Of a stretch of 64,000 nucleotides of DNA, positions 43,801 through 55,375 are shown in pieces. The notes beneath the pieces are model-generated. The model did not search any database, was not told the DNA's origin, and saw nothing but the letters and a program-made list of their open reading frames with translations. Position numbers and translations under genes: made by a program. How positions within the stretch are numbered: the stretch's first letter is position 1; each line of letters opens with the position of its first letter. Source of the stretch: JABWBP01 sp964522165 (GTDB lineage Bacteria > Calditrichota > Calditrichia > RBG-13-44-9 > J075); the NCBI GenBank assembly GCA_964522165.1, contig CAZFVV010000003.1, positions 26,437-90,436 on the forward strand. The letters are read 5' to 3'.

Positions 43801-46800
43801 AGAACGTGACCGTGGTGTTGGTCACCTGCGGCGTCCAGCCGGTTCCGTTGTAGATGCAGATCGTTCCGTTACCGCCCACTGCCCAGCCCAGGCTGAGGTT
43901 GATGAAGGAGGCGGAGTAAAAAGCCACCGTGGTGTTGGTGGTGTAGGAATAATAGCTCGCGCCAAAATCATCGGTATGGTAGATGTGCCCGCCGCTGCCG
44001 ATAAAGAAAGCGCGATTGCCGACAAATTTTACCCCGTGCAGATGGCAGCCGCAATTAATATGCGCCGGTGTCCAGGTACTTCCACCGTTGCCGGTAAACA
44101 GCACCGTACCGTCGTATCCCGCCGCACATCCCTGCAAGGGGTTGATGAAAGAAACCCCGGTCAGCCGCGCGTTCACGCCGGTATTCAAAATGGTGTATGC
44201 AGAAGAAATTGCGGTTCCGCTCACCGCTAACAGGGCGGGCGCGCAGTCGCCGTCATGGGTGAATGTAATTGTTGCGCTGGCCGGGCCGGTGGCGGTGGGG
44301 TTGAAGGCGATCTCGAACACCTGGCTGCCGCCCCCGCTGATGGTTGCGCTGGCCGGGGAGACCGTGAACATGGAGTTATCGGAAGTCGCCGAAGAAATCT
44401 CTAACGGCGCGGTGCCATCATTGGTCACGGTTACGCTTCCGAGGGAGTTGGAACCGACGCTGGCCGCTCCTACCTCTAACGAATCGCTGGAGAGCGCAAA
44501 AAGCTGGTAATTGACAATTTCCGGCTTCACAAAGCTGTACGCCTCGCCCGCGCTTCCGGCGATGAAGCCCTGCCCGTTGACGATCTCGATCGCTTCCAGC
44601 TCCAGGGGCACGTCGAGGTTGATCTGGGTCCAGGTTTCCCCGCAGTTGGTGGTTTCCAGCACCACCCCGTTGTCGCCTAAGCAGTAGGCCACCCGCGGGC
44701 TGATGATCTTGATGCCCCGCAGGGTCACGTTCACCCCGCTGACCAGGGGAACCCAGGTCGCCCCCCCGTTGCGGGTGCGGCAAATGGTGCCGTTCGCCCC
44801 CACCGCAAAGCCGTAATTTGCGTTCACAAAAGCCACCCCGTAAAGAGCCACGCCAATACCGCTCACCTGGGGCGTCCAGACGCCGCCCGCGTAGCGGTAA
44901 ATAGCGCCGCCCGAGCCCACGGCGTAAGCGGTTCCGCCAACGGCGTGCACCCCGTAGAAGGTGACGCCGGGATTGGTGTACTGGATGCTCCAGCTACTTC
45001 CGTTATAGATGGAGATGGTCCCGCCTCCGCCCACCGCCCAGCCTAAGCTGGCGTGGATGAAGGAGGAAGCGTAGAAGGTCGCCGTGGTACCGGTGCTATA
45101 GGAAACGAAGCTCTGCCCGAAATCATCCGTGTGGCAGATATGGCCGTTGGGGCCGGTAAGGAAGGCGCGGCTGCCGAGGAATTTCAGGCTGGTAATATTA
45201 AGCCCGGGGTTGAGCTTCCCTGGCCGCCAGGAAGTCCCGCCGTTCTGGGTGAACAGCGCCGTGCCGCCGTATCCTACCAGCCCGCCGTTCTGCCCATCGG
45301 CAAAGGAGACCCCGGTGAGTTTCCACTGCGCACCGGTATTCAGGCGGGTGAAAAGAGGATTGAGCGAGGGGCAGTGAGTCGTCTCGAAAGTATGCGCGGT
45401 TCCGTTCTGCCCCACCACAATGCCGGTGCAGCCGTCAAAGTCGATCCCGTCGAAGTCCCCGCAGGTGCACACCGGAACCTGCGCCCAGGTTGCGCCGCCG
45501 TCCGTGGTTTGCAGCACCAGGCCGTTGGCGGCGGTCGCCCAGGCCACCAGCGGGCTGAAGATTTTGATGCGCTTGATGTCCGCGCTCACCCCGCTGATCA
45601 GCGGAATCCAGGTAGCGCCGCCGTCGATGGTTTTGCAGATGTGGCCATTCGCGCCCACCGCAAAGCCGAGGCTTTCATCCCAGAAAGCGACATCGAACAA
45701 ATCGTACGGAGCAACAGCCGCCTGCGTCCATACCCCGTTCATAAAGCGCATGATGATGCCCCCGCTGCCTACAGCGTAAGCGATTGGCCCGCCGGCCACG
45801 CTGGGAAGGGCATACACCCCGTAGAAGGTATTGGGAACGCCGGTGGTCTGCACGGTCCAATTGGTTCCGTTATAAACCAGGATGTGCCCGCTCGCCCCCA
45901 CCGCAAATCCGTAATAAGCGTTGATGAAAGAAGCGGAGTGGAGATCCGCGCTCACGCCGGTGCTGAAGACCGTCCAGTTTAAGCCGCCGTCGGTGGAGTA
46001 GCAAATGTGCCCGTTGGCGCCCACGATGAAGGCATAGGAGCCGACCGCTTTAACCGCCCGGAAATCCACGCTGCCGCCTACCGTTACCGGCGTCCAGGTG
46101 ATCCCGCCGTCCTGGGTAACAAAGATGACCCCGTTGCCCACCACTACCCCGTGGGTGGCGCTGAAGAAGGTCGCGCCCCGCAGATGCGCGGTGGTTCCCA
46201 GGTTGCGCTGGGTGAAAGTCAGGCCGGTTTCCACGCCGGTTCCGCTCACCGCCACGCTGCCCGGCGATCCCGCGGCGTTGTGGCTAAACTGAATGTTCCC
46301 GGATTTAGGCCCCGCCGAGCCGGGATTGAAGGTAATGGAAAAATTCAGGCTGCCGCCCGCGGAAATGCTGGCGACCAGGGGATTGACGATGAAATTGCCG
46401 TCCGTGGAAGAGGCCGAGACATCCAACTGCCCGTCGCCGCTGTTGCTCACCGTAACTGAGAGGGTTTTGGCGTAGCCCACTCCCACGCTGCCGAAATCCA
46501 GGTTGGCAGGGGAAACCGCAAATTGCGGCGTGCCGGTAATGAGGGTGCTCTGGAAATTATAAGCCACCCCGCCAGTGCCAACCACGTACCCCTGCCCGCC
46601 GGAAAAGGCGATGCCGTAAAGATCGCAGGTGCAGCCGGGTGCGATCTGTTCCCAGGTGTTGCCGCCGTCCGTGGTTTGCAAGATGACGCCGCCTTCGCAC
46701 ACCGCCCAGGCGGTATTGGCGTCGCCGATGATAATATTGCGAATAATGGTGGTTACGCCGGTGTTCAACAGCGTCCAGCTGACCCCGCCGTTGGTGGTGC

Positions 46801-49800
46801 GATAAATCGCCCCGTTAGCCCCCACCACGTAACCGAAATTGGCGTTCAGGAAATAGACCCCGTAGAGGTCAATTGTAATCCCTACGCTCAGCGAGGTCCA
46901 GGAAACCCCGTTCCAGAAATAAATCACCCCCCCGGTTCCCACCGCGTACACGTAATTTCCGAATGCATAGACGCCGTAGAAGACCACCCCGGGAATATTC
47001 ACCTGCTGCACCCAGGCGCTTCCGTTCCAGTAATAGATCAGCCCGTCGGCCCCGCAGGCCCAGCCGTAGCCGCCGCTCACAAAGGTGAGGGCGTAGAAGG
47101 TCTGCGCCGGCCCGGGATTGGCGGGAATCCAGGTAATTCCGCCGTCGATGGAGTAGCAGATGTGCCCGTTGGCGCCCGCCACCCAAATGACATTGTCGAT
47201 CACCACCACGCTGTGCAGGTCCACGTTCACGCCGGTATAAGATTGGCTCCAGGTCTGCCCGCCGTCGGTAGTGATGAGCACCAGGCCGCCCGCGCCCACG
47301 GCGTAACCCACCGTTGCGCTCACAAAATAGGTGGCGTGGATATTCACTGTCACCCCGGTATTCAGGGTAACGTAGCTGAAATTCTCCGGCGTGAAGTAGG
47401 CCCCGATGGAGTGGTTGGCGGTCACGTTCAGGAAATCGTAAGAAGCGATCGCTCCCTGGGAAACCCCGTCCACGATCACGTCCCCGATGTTGTAATTCAT
47501 ATCCGGGGTAATAGTGAAATTCCGGCCGTTGCCGTGCGTAACCGCCACGTTGCCGGAGGGATTGATTGAACCGTTCGCCCCGGCATAGGCAAAAATATTA
47601 TAGACGTTGATGGCAAAGCTTGCCTCGATGGTGTGGTTGGAAGCCACGTTCCCGAAGGTGTACATGGTCAGCGGCCCCGCTGAAACGCCGTCCACCAGCA
47701 CATCCGCCACGTGATAATCGGGATCGGCTATAATATTGAAGGTCTGGCTGGCGCCGCCGGGTACCAGGATAGCGCCGGAGGGATCAATGGTTCCGTTGGC
47801 CCCGGCGGTAGCGGTAATGGTATAGGTATTCTGCACAAAGCTCGCCGCAATGGTATGGCCGGCCAGGACGTTGGTAAACGTATAACTGCTCACCGCTCCC
47901 ACGGAGCCGCCGTCCACCAGCACGTCCTGAATCGAGTAGCCGGGATAGGCAGAAATGTTGAAGGTGAAATTGCTGCCCTGGTTGACGGCGATATTGCCGG
48001 AAGGCTGGATCACCCCACCGCTTCCGGCGCTGGCGGTAATGGTGTGGGTAATGGGTGCAAAAACCGCCTGGATGGCGTGCCCGGTGGTAATGTTGGTAAA
48101 TTCATACTGCGTTACCGCCCCGACGGAAACCGCATCCACAAACACCTCCGCCACCTGGTAATTGGCGTTGGGGGTGATGGAAAAGGTCTGGCTGCTGCCG
48201 TGTGTTGCCGGTACGTTGCCGGAGGGAGTTATCGAACCGCCGCTTCCCGCCGATGCCAGGATAAGGTAAGTATTGATCTCGAACGTGGCGGAAATGGTAT
48301 GATTGGCGGTAACGGAGTTGAATACGTAGCTGGTCGCCGGACCAATCGACACGTTATCCACCAGCACATCTAACACGTGATAGCCGGTATTAGGCGCGAT
48401 GGTGAAAACCTGATCCTCGCCGCCGTTGACGATCACGTTGCCGGAGGGATTGATAGAACCGTTCGCCCCGGCCGTGGCGGTAATCGTAAAGGTCTGCACC
48501 GCAAACGTAGCGTGAATAGTGTGGTTGGCGGTGACGTTGGTAAAAGTATAAGATGTCACCGCGCCCACGGAAGCGCCGTCCACCAGTACGTCATCCACCT
48601 GGTAGCCGAACGCCGGGGTGATGGTAAATGTCTGATCCAGTCCCTGGAAAACCGGCACGTCACCACTGGGGGAAATACTGCCGTTGCTGCCCGCGCTGGC
48701 GGTGATAGTGTAACTCGACGTAACCGGCGGCGGTCCCACCCGCAGCGCCAGGTGATTAGGGCGATATTTGGTATAGAGATATTTCCCGTTGCCGATATCC
48801 TGCCCGGTGACGGTGGTGAAGGTATCCACCCGGGAACCATAGGTCAGCACCAGGAAGCTGTCGTTAATGGCCGGTTCATAACCGTTCAGCAGGGAAATGT
48901 TCAGCGTTCCGTCCAAATCTGCGCTGTTAGAAACCGCCAGGCGGTCGTATTGTGTCCCCGCGGTCAGCCCGCCGATCTCCACATTCAGCACGCCGCTGGG
49001 AGAGAAAGGTGTGTTTCCCGAAATAGCCAGAATGCCCGGCGAGGTTCCGGGAGCAATGGTTCCCTGGTTGGTGAGGGGAGCGCCCGCTAAAGTAAGAGTC
49101 GCGTTGCCGTTAATCAACCCCCCCACCGCATTGACGATAGAAGAGCCGTTGATGGTCATGGCCTGGTTTACCGAGAGAGTGCCCTGGTTGTTCACTCCCG
49201 CGCTCAGGGTGCGCGAGCCGCCTGCTCCCACTATCGAGCGGATAGTCGCCCCGCTGGCGTTCACCAACTGCCCGCCGGTTACAGTCAGGGCGCTGTTATA
49301 GCCGGAAGTGCTGTTCAACTCCACCGTGCCGTTGTTGGTAAAGCCACTGGAAATCGTCAAATTGGCGTGATGATCCCGCCCGTCGATGCGCAGCATCGAA
49401 CCGGGCTGGGTGGTGAGCGCCCCGGTCATGTTGTTGTAACTGCTAACATGGTGCACCTCAATGGTGCCGGCGTTATTGATGTTCGCGGAAATGGTGTTGT
49501 TATATTTGAAAATCAGGGTTCCGTTGTTGGTCACCACCCCGGAACTGCCCAGGGTAGAAGAGGTGAAGGCCAGGGAAACGGAAGGGANNNNNNNNNNNNN
49601 NNNNNNNNNNNNNNNNNNNNNNNNNNNNNNNNNNNNNNNNNNNNNNNNNNNNNNNNNNNNNNNNNNNNNNNNNNNNNNNNNNNNNNNGGGCCATGTCATG
49701 GTTTATCTCCATAGCGCCCTGGTTGTTCACCCCGGCGTTCAAAGTGCGCCCGGAGGGTATTGCCACTAAGGAGCGGATGGTCGCCCCGCTGGCATTCACC

Positions 49801-51035
49801 AACTGCCCGCCGGTCACCGTCAGGCTGCTGGCATAGCCGGAGGTGCTGGTCAACTCCACGGTACCGTTGTTGGTAAAGCCATTGGAAACCGTCAAATAAG
49901 CGTGATGGTCTCGCCCATCCACCCGCAGGGTAGAACCGGGCTGGGTGGTCAAGGCTCCGCTCATGGTGTTTATCCCGCTCTGGCCCTGGTGCACCTCGAT
50001 GGCGCCGGCGTTATTGATCGCTGCCGAAATAGTGTTGCTGTATTTGAAAATCAGCGTTCCGTTGTTAGTCACCGTGCCGGAACTGCCCAGGGTGGAGGCG
50101 GTAAAGGTATAGTTTACTGCGGGAAAGGCCGCGGTGTTGAAATTGGCAGTGCTGGAGGTAAAAGATACTGCTCCCGGCCCGTTGATAGAACCGCCGTTAA
50201 AATTGAAAGTGGCGCTGCTGAAGCCCAGAGTCTTTCCGGAAGCGATGTTGATGCTCCCGGTGCTGTTGCTGCTGGCCTGGGTGGCATGGGAGATAGTCAT
50301 ATTCTGGTTTACTTCTATAGTGCCCTGGTTGTCCACCCCGGCAGTCAGGGTGCGGTTGGAGTTGCCTACCCCCACCGCAGCCCGGATCGTCGCCCCGCTG
50401 GCATTCACCAGGGTACCATTGGTTATCGTTAAGTAACTGTCATAGCCCACCGTGCTGGTCAACTCAATGATGCTGTTGTTGGTAAAGCCATTGGAGATGG
50501 TTAAGCGGGCGTGATGATCCCGCCCATCCACCCGCAGGGTGGAACCGGTCTGGGCGGTGAAGGTCCCGCTGATGGTGTTCATCCCGCTCTGGCCCTGGTG
50601 CGCTTCAATGGTGCCGGTGTTAGTGATATTCGTTGAAATGGTGTTGTTGTATTTCAGGATCAATGTGCCGGAGTTGGTAAACGCGCCGCCGCTGAGGGTG
50701 CTGGCGGTTAAATTGATTACCCCGTTAGGGTTAATAGCGCCGCCATTCGTCAGCGCAATGGTGCGGCTGGTAGCCGCCAGGGTCTGCACCCCGCTGCTCC
50801 CGCCGATTTCCAGGCGGTTCAAATTCACGTTGACGTCCAACGTGACGGTATAAGTGCCGTCCAGGATAATGTACACGTCATCCCCGGTTTGAGGGACGGT
50901 TCCGGTATTCCAGTTGGAAGCGTTGTTCCAGTTGCCGCCGGCGGCGTTATTCCAAAATATATCCCCGGCAAAGGCCATTTCTGCAAACAGAATCGCCAAC
51001 GCACCCAGCATAAAAACAAAGTTGCGGAATTTCAT
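40844..51035 (-). CDS. Giant T9SS surface protein (adhesin-like), interrupted by an assembly gap
   Basis: About 3,360 residues are visible. The start ATG at 51035 has GAGGAA upstream and a signal peptide (FVFMLGALAILFAEMAFAG). From N to C: repeats of about 170 residues (TLGSSGTVTNNGTLIFKYSN, RVDGRDHHAYLT) typical of autotransporter-like beta-helices; the 100-N gap; six tandem InlB-B-like repeats of about 74 residues (SINPSGNV, YTFTNVTANHTI); five Ycf48-like propeller blocks (GYAVGANGTICRTRNGGATW); four choice-of-anchor-D-like domains (DFGSVGVGYAKTLSVTVSNSG); a CnaB-like domain (ISGRVKVNGNGLANVTVKLLD); a GYWKHQ-containing domain; and a type A sorting domain (LHANYPNPFNPATTIRYDL, KMMLLK). The frames on either side of the N run differ by one, so the gap length is arbitrary. 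Confidence 0.85.
49588..49687. other. Assembly gap of 100 N
   Basis: Exactly 100 unknown bases lie between near-repeated units of the giant gene. The unit before the gap and the unit after it share blocks such as TLGSSG and LVNASGATIRS, which explains why assembly failed here. Confidence 0.99.
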
Positions 51036-51145
51036 TTTATTCCTCCATGAAGTGAGGTTAACGGTTATTTTATGTATCATCATTCATCCTGCTCGTGAAA
51101 GGGTATTCCGGGGCTAAAACGCCCTCGATCGTTTTAAGCGTAAAG

Positions 51146-51358
51146 TCAAGAATCCGGGTTGGCGACTGTTTCCCCATCCGGAAATTTCATCAAAGCAGAT
51201 TCGCAGAGGATCAGTTTGACGCCGATTTTTTCGGAAATCTTCCGCGCCGTCTCCCAATTCGCCGCGGTCATGACGTTGAAACCCTCCCGGGTCAGGATTT
51301 CCCGCAGGCGGCGCAGCGCCGCGGTGTCGCTCTCGATAATCAAAACATAATCATTCAT
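51146..51358 (-). CDS. Truncated receiver (REC)-like protein
   Basis: The protein has only 70 residues and resembles the first half of a response-regulator receiver domain: VLIIESDTAALRRLREILTREGFNVMTAANWETARKI, then LILCESALMKFPDGE. The usual acidic pair 'DD' is ES and the phosphoacceptor Asp appears as Glu, so normal phosphorylation is unlikely. No continuation of the domain is found in other frames. It is either a degenerate remnant or a small REC-like binding protein. It lies between the giant adhesin gene and the kinase fusion, both on the same strand. Confidence 0.5.
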   Translation of the reverse strand: MNDYVLIIESDTAALRRLREILTREGFNVMTAANWETARKISEKIGVKLILCESALMKFPDGETVANPDS

Positions 51359-51692
51359 CCCGGCCTCTTTTCATAGATCATACCGTTTTTGGAGAGCATC
51401 TGAGCCTCCGAAATACGGTTTGGTAATGACAAAAGCTGTGCCGGGCGGGAGATGGAAAAAGAAATTCCGTTAAGTGCTTAGTATTATGGGAATTGCTGAA
51501 ATTGCTATTGGAGAGAATAAAAGGGGATTGTCGCGCCCCTGCGACATACCGGGGTTAAAACCATGTTGCATCCATGCGACAGGGAAGGGAGCTTTGAAAA
51601 AACGGGAGAACCGGCGCCGGGTGTGCGCCGCTATTGCGGACGGCCAAAAGATCGGGCTGCATTTCCGGGTGAGAAAATGCAGCCTGGCGCTC
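51359..51692. other. Intergenic region downstream of the kinase fusion
   Basis: No gene is evident. A direct repeat tgcgaca (51540-51546 and 51575-51581) flanks catgttgcatccatg, a short imperfect inverted repeat, and may be another small interspersed element. Confidence 0.35.
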
Positions 51693-54600
51693 TTAACCCG
51701 GAATTCCTGCTGCGGAAAGCGCCTCGGACAATTCCCGAACCGTCTGAAACCGCTCCCCGGGATTTTTGGCCAGGCAGCGAGCGGCCAGCTCATCCCATTT
51801 TCCCGAAATATCGCCCCGGAGCTGCGAGGGCGGGAGCGGCTCGGTGTTGAAAATGGCATGGATCAACGCCATTTCGTTTTCGCCGCGGAAGGGCAGTTTT
51901 CCGGTCAGGAACTCGTAGATGATCACCCCGAAAGAAAAAATATCCGCCCGCTGATCCACGTTCATCCCGGTCACCTGCTCCGGCGCAACGTAGCCCAGGG
52001 TTCCCAATACCGTGCCCCGGGAGGTCATGGTGCTTACCAGCGAGGATTTAGAAAGCCCGAAGTCCATGATCCGAACCCGTCCCTCGCTATCGAGCATAAT
52101 GTTGCCGGTTTTCAGGTCGCGGTGGATGATACCTTTGGAGTGAATCTCCATCAGTCCTGCGGCGATTTGCAGGAGGAAATTCCCGGCCTTCTCCGGCGCA
52201 AGGGGGTGATTTCCGGCCAGGTAATCCTTCAAAGTGCCGCCGGGCAGGTACTCCATGGCAATAAACCCCTGCGTTTCCGTCTCCCCGATCTCGTACACCT
52301 TTACGATGTGAGGATGAGAGAAAGAGGCCAGCAGCCTACCTTCGTTGGAGAAGCGCTTACGGTTTTCCGGGTCCTTGAGCAGCTCTTCATTTAGCAGCTT
52401 CAGGGCTACGGTGGCTTTGCTGTTCACGTCCAGCGCCTGGTACACTTCGCCCATGCCTCCTTTGCCTAACAATTCTCCCAATTTATAATGGGAAACCATC
52501 CGCTTTCTGGCCACGAACAGCGCCTGCCAGTTGGCCGCGATCCATTTTCCGGTTCGGATCAATAAAAACAAGGCTCCGCCGTAGAGCAAAAATGTCCACC
52601 AGCGCAGCCACCAGGCCGGTTTGACGGAGAAGGAAAAGCTCAGGGGAGATTCCGTCCAGATTCCGCTGTTGTTGGCGGCGAAAACTTCGAAGGTATAATC
52701 TCTCGGCCAGAAAAAAGCCGGCAAATTGGTGTAGCGGATTTTGTTCTCCCGGGTTTCCGGCGACCAATCGGAATCGTAACCGCGCAGGCGGGAGCGGTAG
52801 AGAACCTGTTTCTCGTTGGCATAGCTGAGCGCGGCGTATTCGATTGCAAACTGGTTGTTCCCCCGGTTATCTTCCGTGAAACTGCTGCTCTTGATGCGCA
52901 GCAACGGGGCGGCGGAGTTGGATTTATCCAGCGCCGGGTTATAAATGGTGAGTCCCCGGGGAGTGCCGAAATAAACCAGGCCGTCGCTCCCCACGGCCAC
53001 GGATTCCAGCCAGTGGGTTTCGTTACTGAGCAGGCCCTCTTCCCGGGTCACCCGCCGGATTACCTTTAAGGCCCGGGGGTCGATTTCCGCCAATCCTTTA
53101 TTGGTTCCCACCCAGATAGTGTTGGAGACGGGCGATATCGCCATGCTGACCACGCTGTTATTCGCCAGGCCGTTTTCCTGGGTGAAATGGTGGATCGCCT
53201 TAAAACCGGATTGTCTGATAACGTACAGCCCGCTGGAAGTGCCGGCCCAGAGGGTGTCTCCCCGGCAGATCAATTCCAAAATTTCATTGGTGGGCGCGCC
53301 GGCGGTGGTATTCCAAACCGCGTGAAAAACCTCTTCCGTTATGGTGTAATCCGCGGGGTTACGGCTGAAACGTTTTAGCGCCGCCAGGGTAAGGGGGATG
53401 CGGCTGGAAAACAATCCCCGGTCGCCGCTGCCAACCCAGAGGCGGCGCTGATCATCTATTTCCGCGGTATAGATAATACTGGGCGGAATGCCGCTCTGCT
53501 CGTCGAAGATAAACCAATCCCCTTCCGCAAAGCAGATGATCCGCTTATAGCTGTTGAACCACAGGGTTTCGACGGTCTCGGGGCCGGTTTCAGAGCGGGG
53601 AATCCGGAACCGGTTGCATACCCCGATGATTCCCAGGTCGTAAAAAGCGAGATATTTTTCCTGCCCCAGCAGGCGAATCTTGGCAGCCTTCGGTTTTCCG
53701 GCGAAGTGCGGGAGGCGCTCGCGGTCCGCAACGCAATTCAACCCCGCGAAATTGCCGATCCAGAGGCGCTCTTTTTCATCGATGCAGAGGTCATAAACGG
53801 TATTGCTGGGCAGGCCGCGGGAAATATCGAGATATTCCGCCTCGGTGTAATTTTTTAAGCAAACCGCCCCGCTGGTGGTGGCCAGCCAGAGGGGAAACTG
53901 CGCAGAAGATTCCGGCTGCAAGGCTCCCGCCTTTTGCGGCGGCGGGATGACAGCGTCGATAGTGGGAATGGGGAGCAGGGGGCCGGCGTTTCCCGGTGAT
54001 TGGCCGGTGAGGTAGAGAAAGGCGCGGTGGTTGTAGCGCAGTTTCGATACCCCGCCGCCCTGCGCAAACCAGAGATTCCCTTCCCGGTCCCGGCAAACAT
54101 CATGCAGCGCATCGCTTAATAACCCGTTTCCGGTGGTCAGTATTTCCCCGGGCCGGCCCGGCTCGCCGGGAAAGAGCCTCAGCATTCCCGATCCGTAACT
54201 GGTAATCCAGAACGTCCCTTCAGAATCTTCCCCGATGGAATAAACAACGTCGCGGAGTTGGCGGTTTACCAGCTCGATCCGCGCCGGCCGGCGGCGTTCA
54301 TTGAGCCGCCAGATGGCCCCATCGGCGCAGCCGCCCCACAAAACCCCGGAAGCGCTTTCATACAGGGTATGAGTTACCGCCAGGGAGGTATCCTGCCCAT
54401 CCGCAAATACTTCAAATCGCTTCATGGCGGGATTGAAGACCAGCAAGCTTCTTCCTGCTGCGCACCAGACGGTACCATCCTTTCTGCCCAGCAGGGCGTA
54501 AACGATGCGGTTCTGGCTGTCCCGCTGCGGAGCGGTAGAAAACGTATCAGCGATGGTGGCCTGCTCATCCGGCCTCCCCTCCAGTTCCCCGGCGGCAGGA

Positions 54601-55094
54601 AGCAGGCGGTAGCGGATCGCTCCCAGGCCGGTCGTTCCCACCCAGATGTTGCCGCCGGCGTCCCTGGCGATGGCGTTGGGGGCAACCTGGCTGATGGAGG
54701 TTTGCGCCAGGGCGGTATGGTTCAGGGAGGTGGCAAAACGAAGCGGTTGATTGTAGGAATGCTCCGAAATCGCCCGTTCGGTTGCGGCAATGCCGACGTC
54801 GTTCAATACCCAGAGCCGCCCCTGGCCGTCTTCCGTTACATTCATGACGTTGAGGTTGGGAAGCCCGTGCGCGGTGGTATAAAGCTCCAGTGAATTCCCG
54901 TCATAGCGCGCCAGCCCGGATGAATAAACGCAAATCCAGATATACCCGGCGCGATCCTGGTAAACATTATAAATGGAAGCGGAGGGCAGGGGATTCAACT
55001 CATTATCGGGAGTGTAATGGGTAAAAGGAAGCTCCCGGGCGAAGGAAAGGATGCAGAAGCAAATGGTCAGGGCAATTCCCTTTATCGTGAGCAC
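51693..55094 (-). CDS. Two-component-regulator propeller / Y_Y_Y sensor fused to a Ser/Thr protein kinase
   Basis: The start is GTG at 55094 and the protein has 1133 residues. A signal peptide (IALTICFCILSFA) precedes about 14 Reg_prop propeller blades (ASIYNVYQDRAGYIWICVYSSGLARYDG, NIWVGTTGLGAIRYR, TLWAGTSSGLYVIRQSG). A Y_Y_Y domain (IRYTNLPAFFWPRDYTFEVFAANNSGIW) ends the periplasmic part, followed by one TM helix near 826-846. The cytoplasmic region 866-1128 is a Hanks kinase: GKGGMGEVYQ, ATVALKLL (Lys), IIHRDLKTGNIML, IMDFGLSKS and GYVAPEQVTG. In Bacteroidota this sensor normally feeds a histidine kinase (hybrid two-component system), so output through Ser/Thr phosphorylation is unusual. 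Confidence 0.93.
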   Translation of the reverse strand: MLTIKGIALTICFCILSFARELPFTHYTPDNELNPLPSASIYNVYQDRAGYIWICVYSSGLARYDGNSLELYTTAHGLPNLNVMNVTEDGQGRLWVLNDVGIAATERAISEHSYNQPLRFATSLNHTALAQTSISQVAPNAIARDAGGNIWVGTTGLGAIRYRLLPAAGELEGRPDEQATIADTFSTAPQRDSQNRIVYALLGRKDGTVWCAAGRSLLVFNPAMKRFEVFADGQDTSLAVTHTLYESASGVLWGGCADGAIWRLNERRRPARIELVNRQLRDVVYSIGEDSEGTFWITSYGSGMLRLFPGEPGRPGEILTTGNGLLSDALHDVCRDREGNLWFAQGGGVSKLRYNHRAFLYLTGQSPGNAGPLLPIPTIDAVIPPPQKAGALQPESSAQFPLWLATTSGAVCLKNYTEAEYLDISRGLPSNTVYDLCIDEKERLWIGNFAGLNCVADRERLPHFAGKPKAAKIRLLGQEKYLAFYDLGIIGVCNRFRIPRSETGPETVETLWFNSYKRIICFAEGDWFIFDEQSGIPPSIIYTAEIDDQRRLWVGSGDRGLFSSRIPLTLAALKRFSRNPADYTITEEVFHAVWNTTAGAPTNEILELICRGDTLWAGTSSGLYVIRQSGFKAIHHFTQENGLANNSVVSMAISPVSNTIWVGTNKGLAEIDPRALKVIRRVTREEGLLSNETHWLESVAVGSDGLVYFGTPRGLTIYNPALDKSNSAAPLLRIKSSSFTEDNRGNNQFAIEYAALSYANEKQVLYRSRLRGYDSDWSPETRENKIRYTNLPAFFWPRDYTFEVFAANNSGIWTESPLSFSFSVKPAWWLRWWTFLLYGGALFLLIRTGKWIAANWQALFVARKRMVSHYKLGELLGKGGMGEVYQALDVNSKATVALKLLNEELLKDPENRKRFSNEGRLLASFSHPHIVKVYEIGETETQGFIAMEYLPGGTLKDYLAGNHPLAPEKAGNFLLQIAAGLMEIHSKGIIHRDLKTGNIMLDSEGRVRIMDFGLSKSSLVSTMTSRGTVLGTLGYVAPEQVTGMNVDQRADIFSFGVIIYEFLTGKLPFRGENEMALIHAIFNTEPLPPSQLRGDISGKWDELAARCLAKNPGERFQTVRELSEALSAAGIPG

Positions 55095-55375
55095 CGGAAC
55101 CCCAGGTTTTTATCCTGTTCGCAAGCAGAACGCAACACGAACCCTGTTGCTGGTTAGCCATAACGCCCGGCGGTTGAGCCGCGTGAGAAACGTCCCCCGG
55201 AACTACCTTGAATACTGCGGAAATTTACTATTTTCTGGCGCCTTTTCAAACACCAAATACTCTTGCGCCGCCCTAAACAGCGAAGCGTAGATGACATTTT
55301 TGTTGGCGAATTCTGCGCTTAGTGTTAAATTAGAAATAAATGATGTGCATGCGTTTCAAAACCTGATTAGGATGT

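Noticed and set aside
45053..48373. Several long plus-strand ORFs opposite the giant adhesin gene.
   Set aside because: They mirror the minus-strand repeats, lack start signals and have low-complexity composition typical of antisense frames in GC-rich DNA.
49500..49699. Two separate genes at the N run of the giant adhesin.
   Set aside because: Signal peptide and start occur only upstream, similar repeat units lie on both sides, and the one-base frame difference is explained by the arbitrary gap length.
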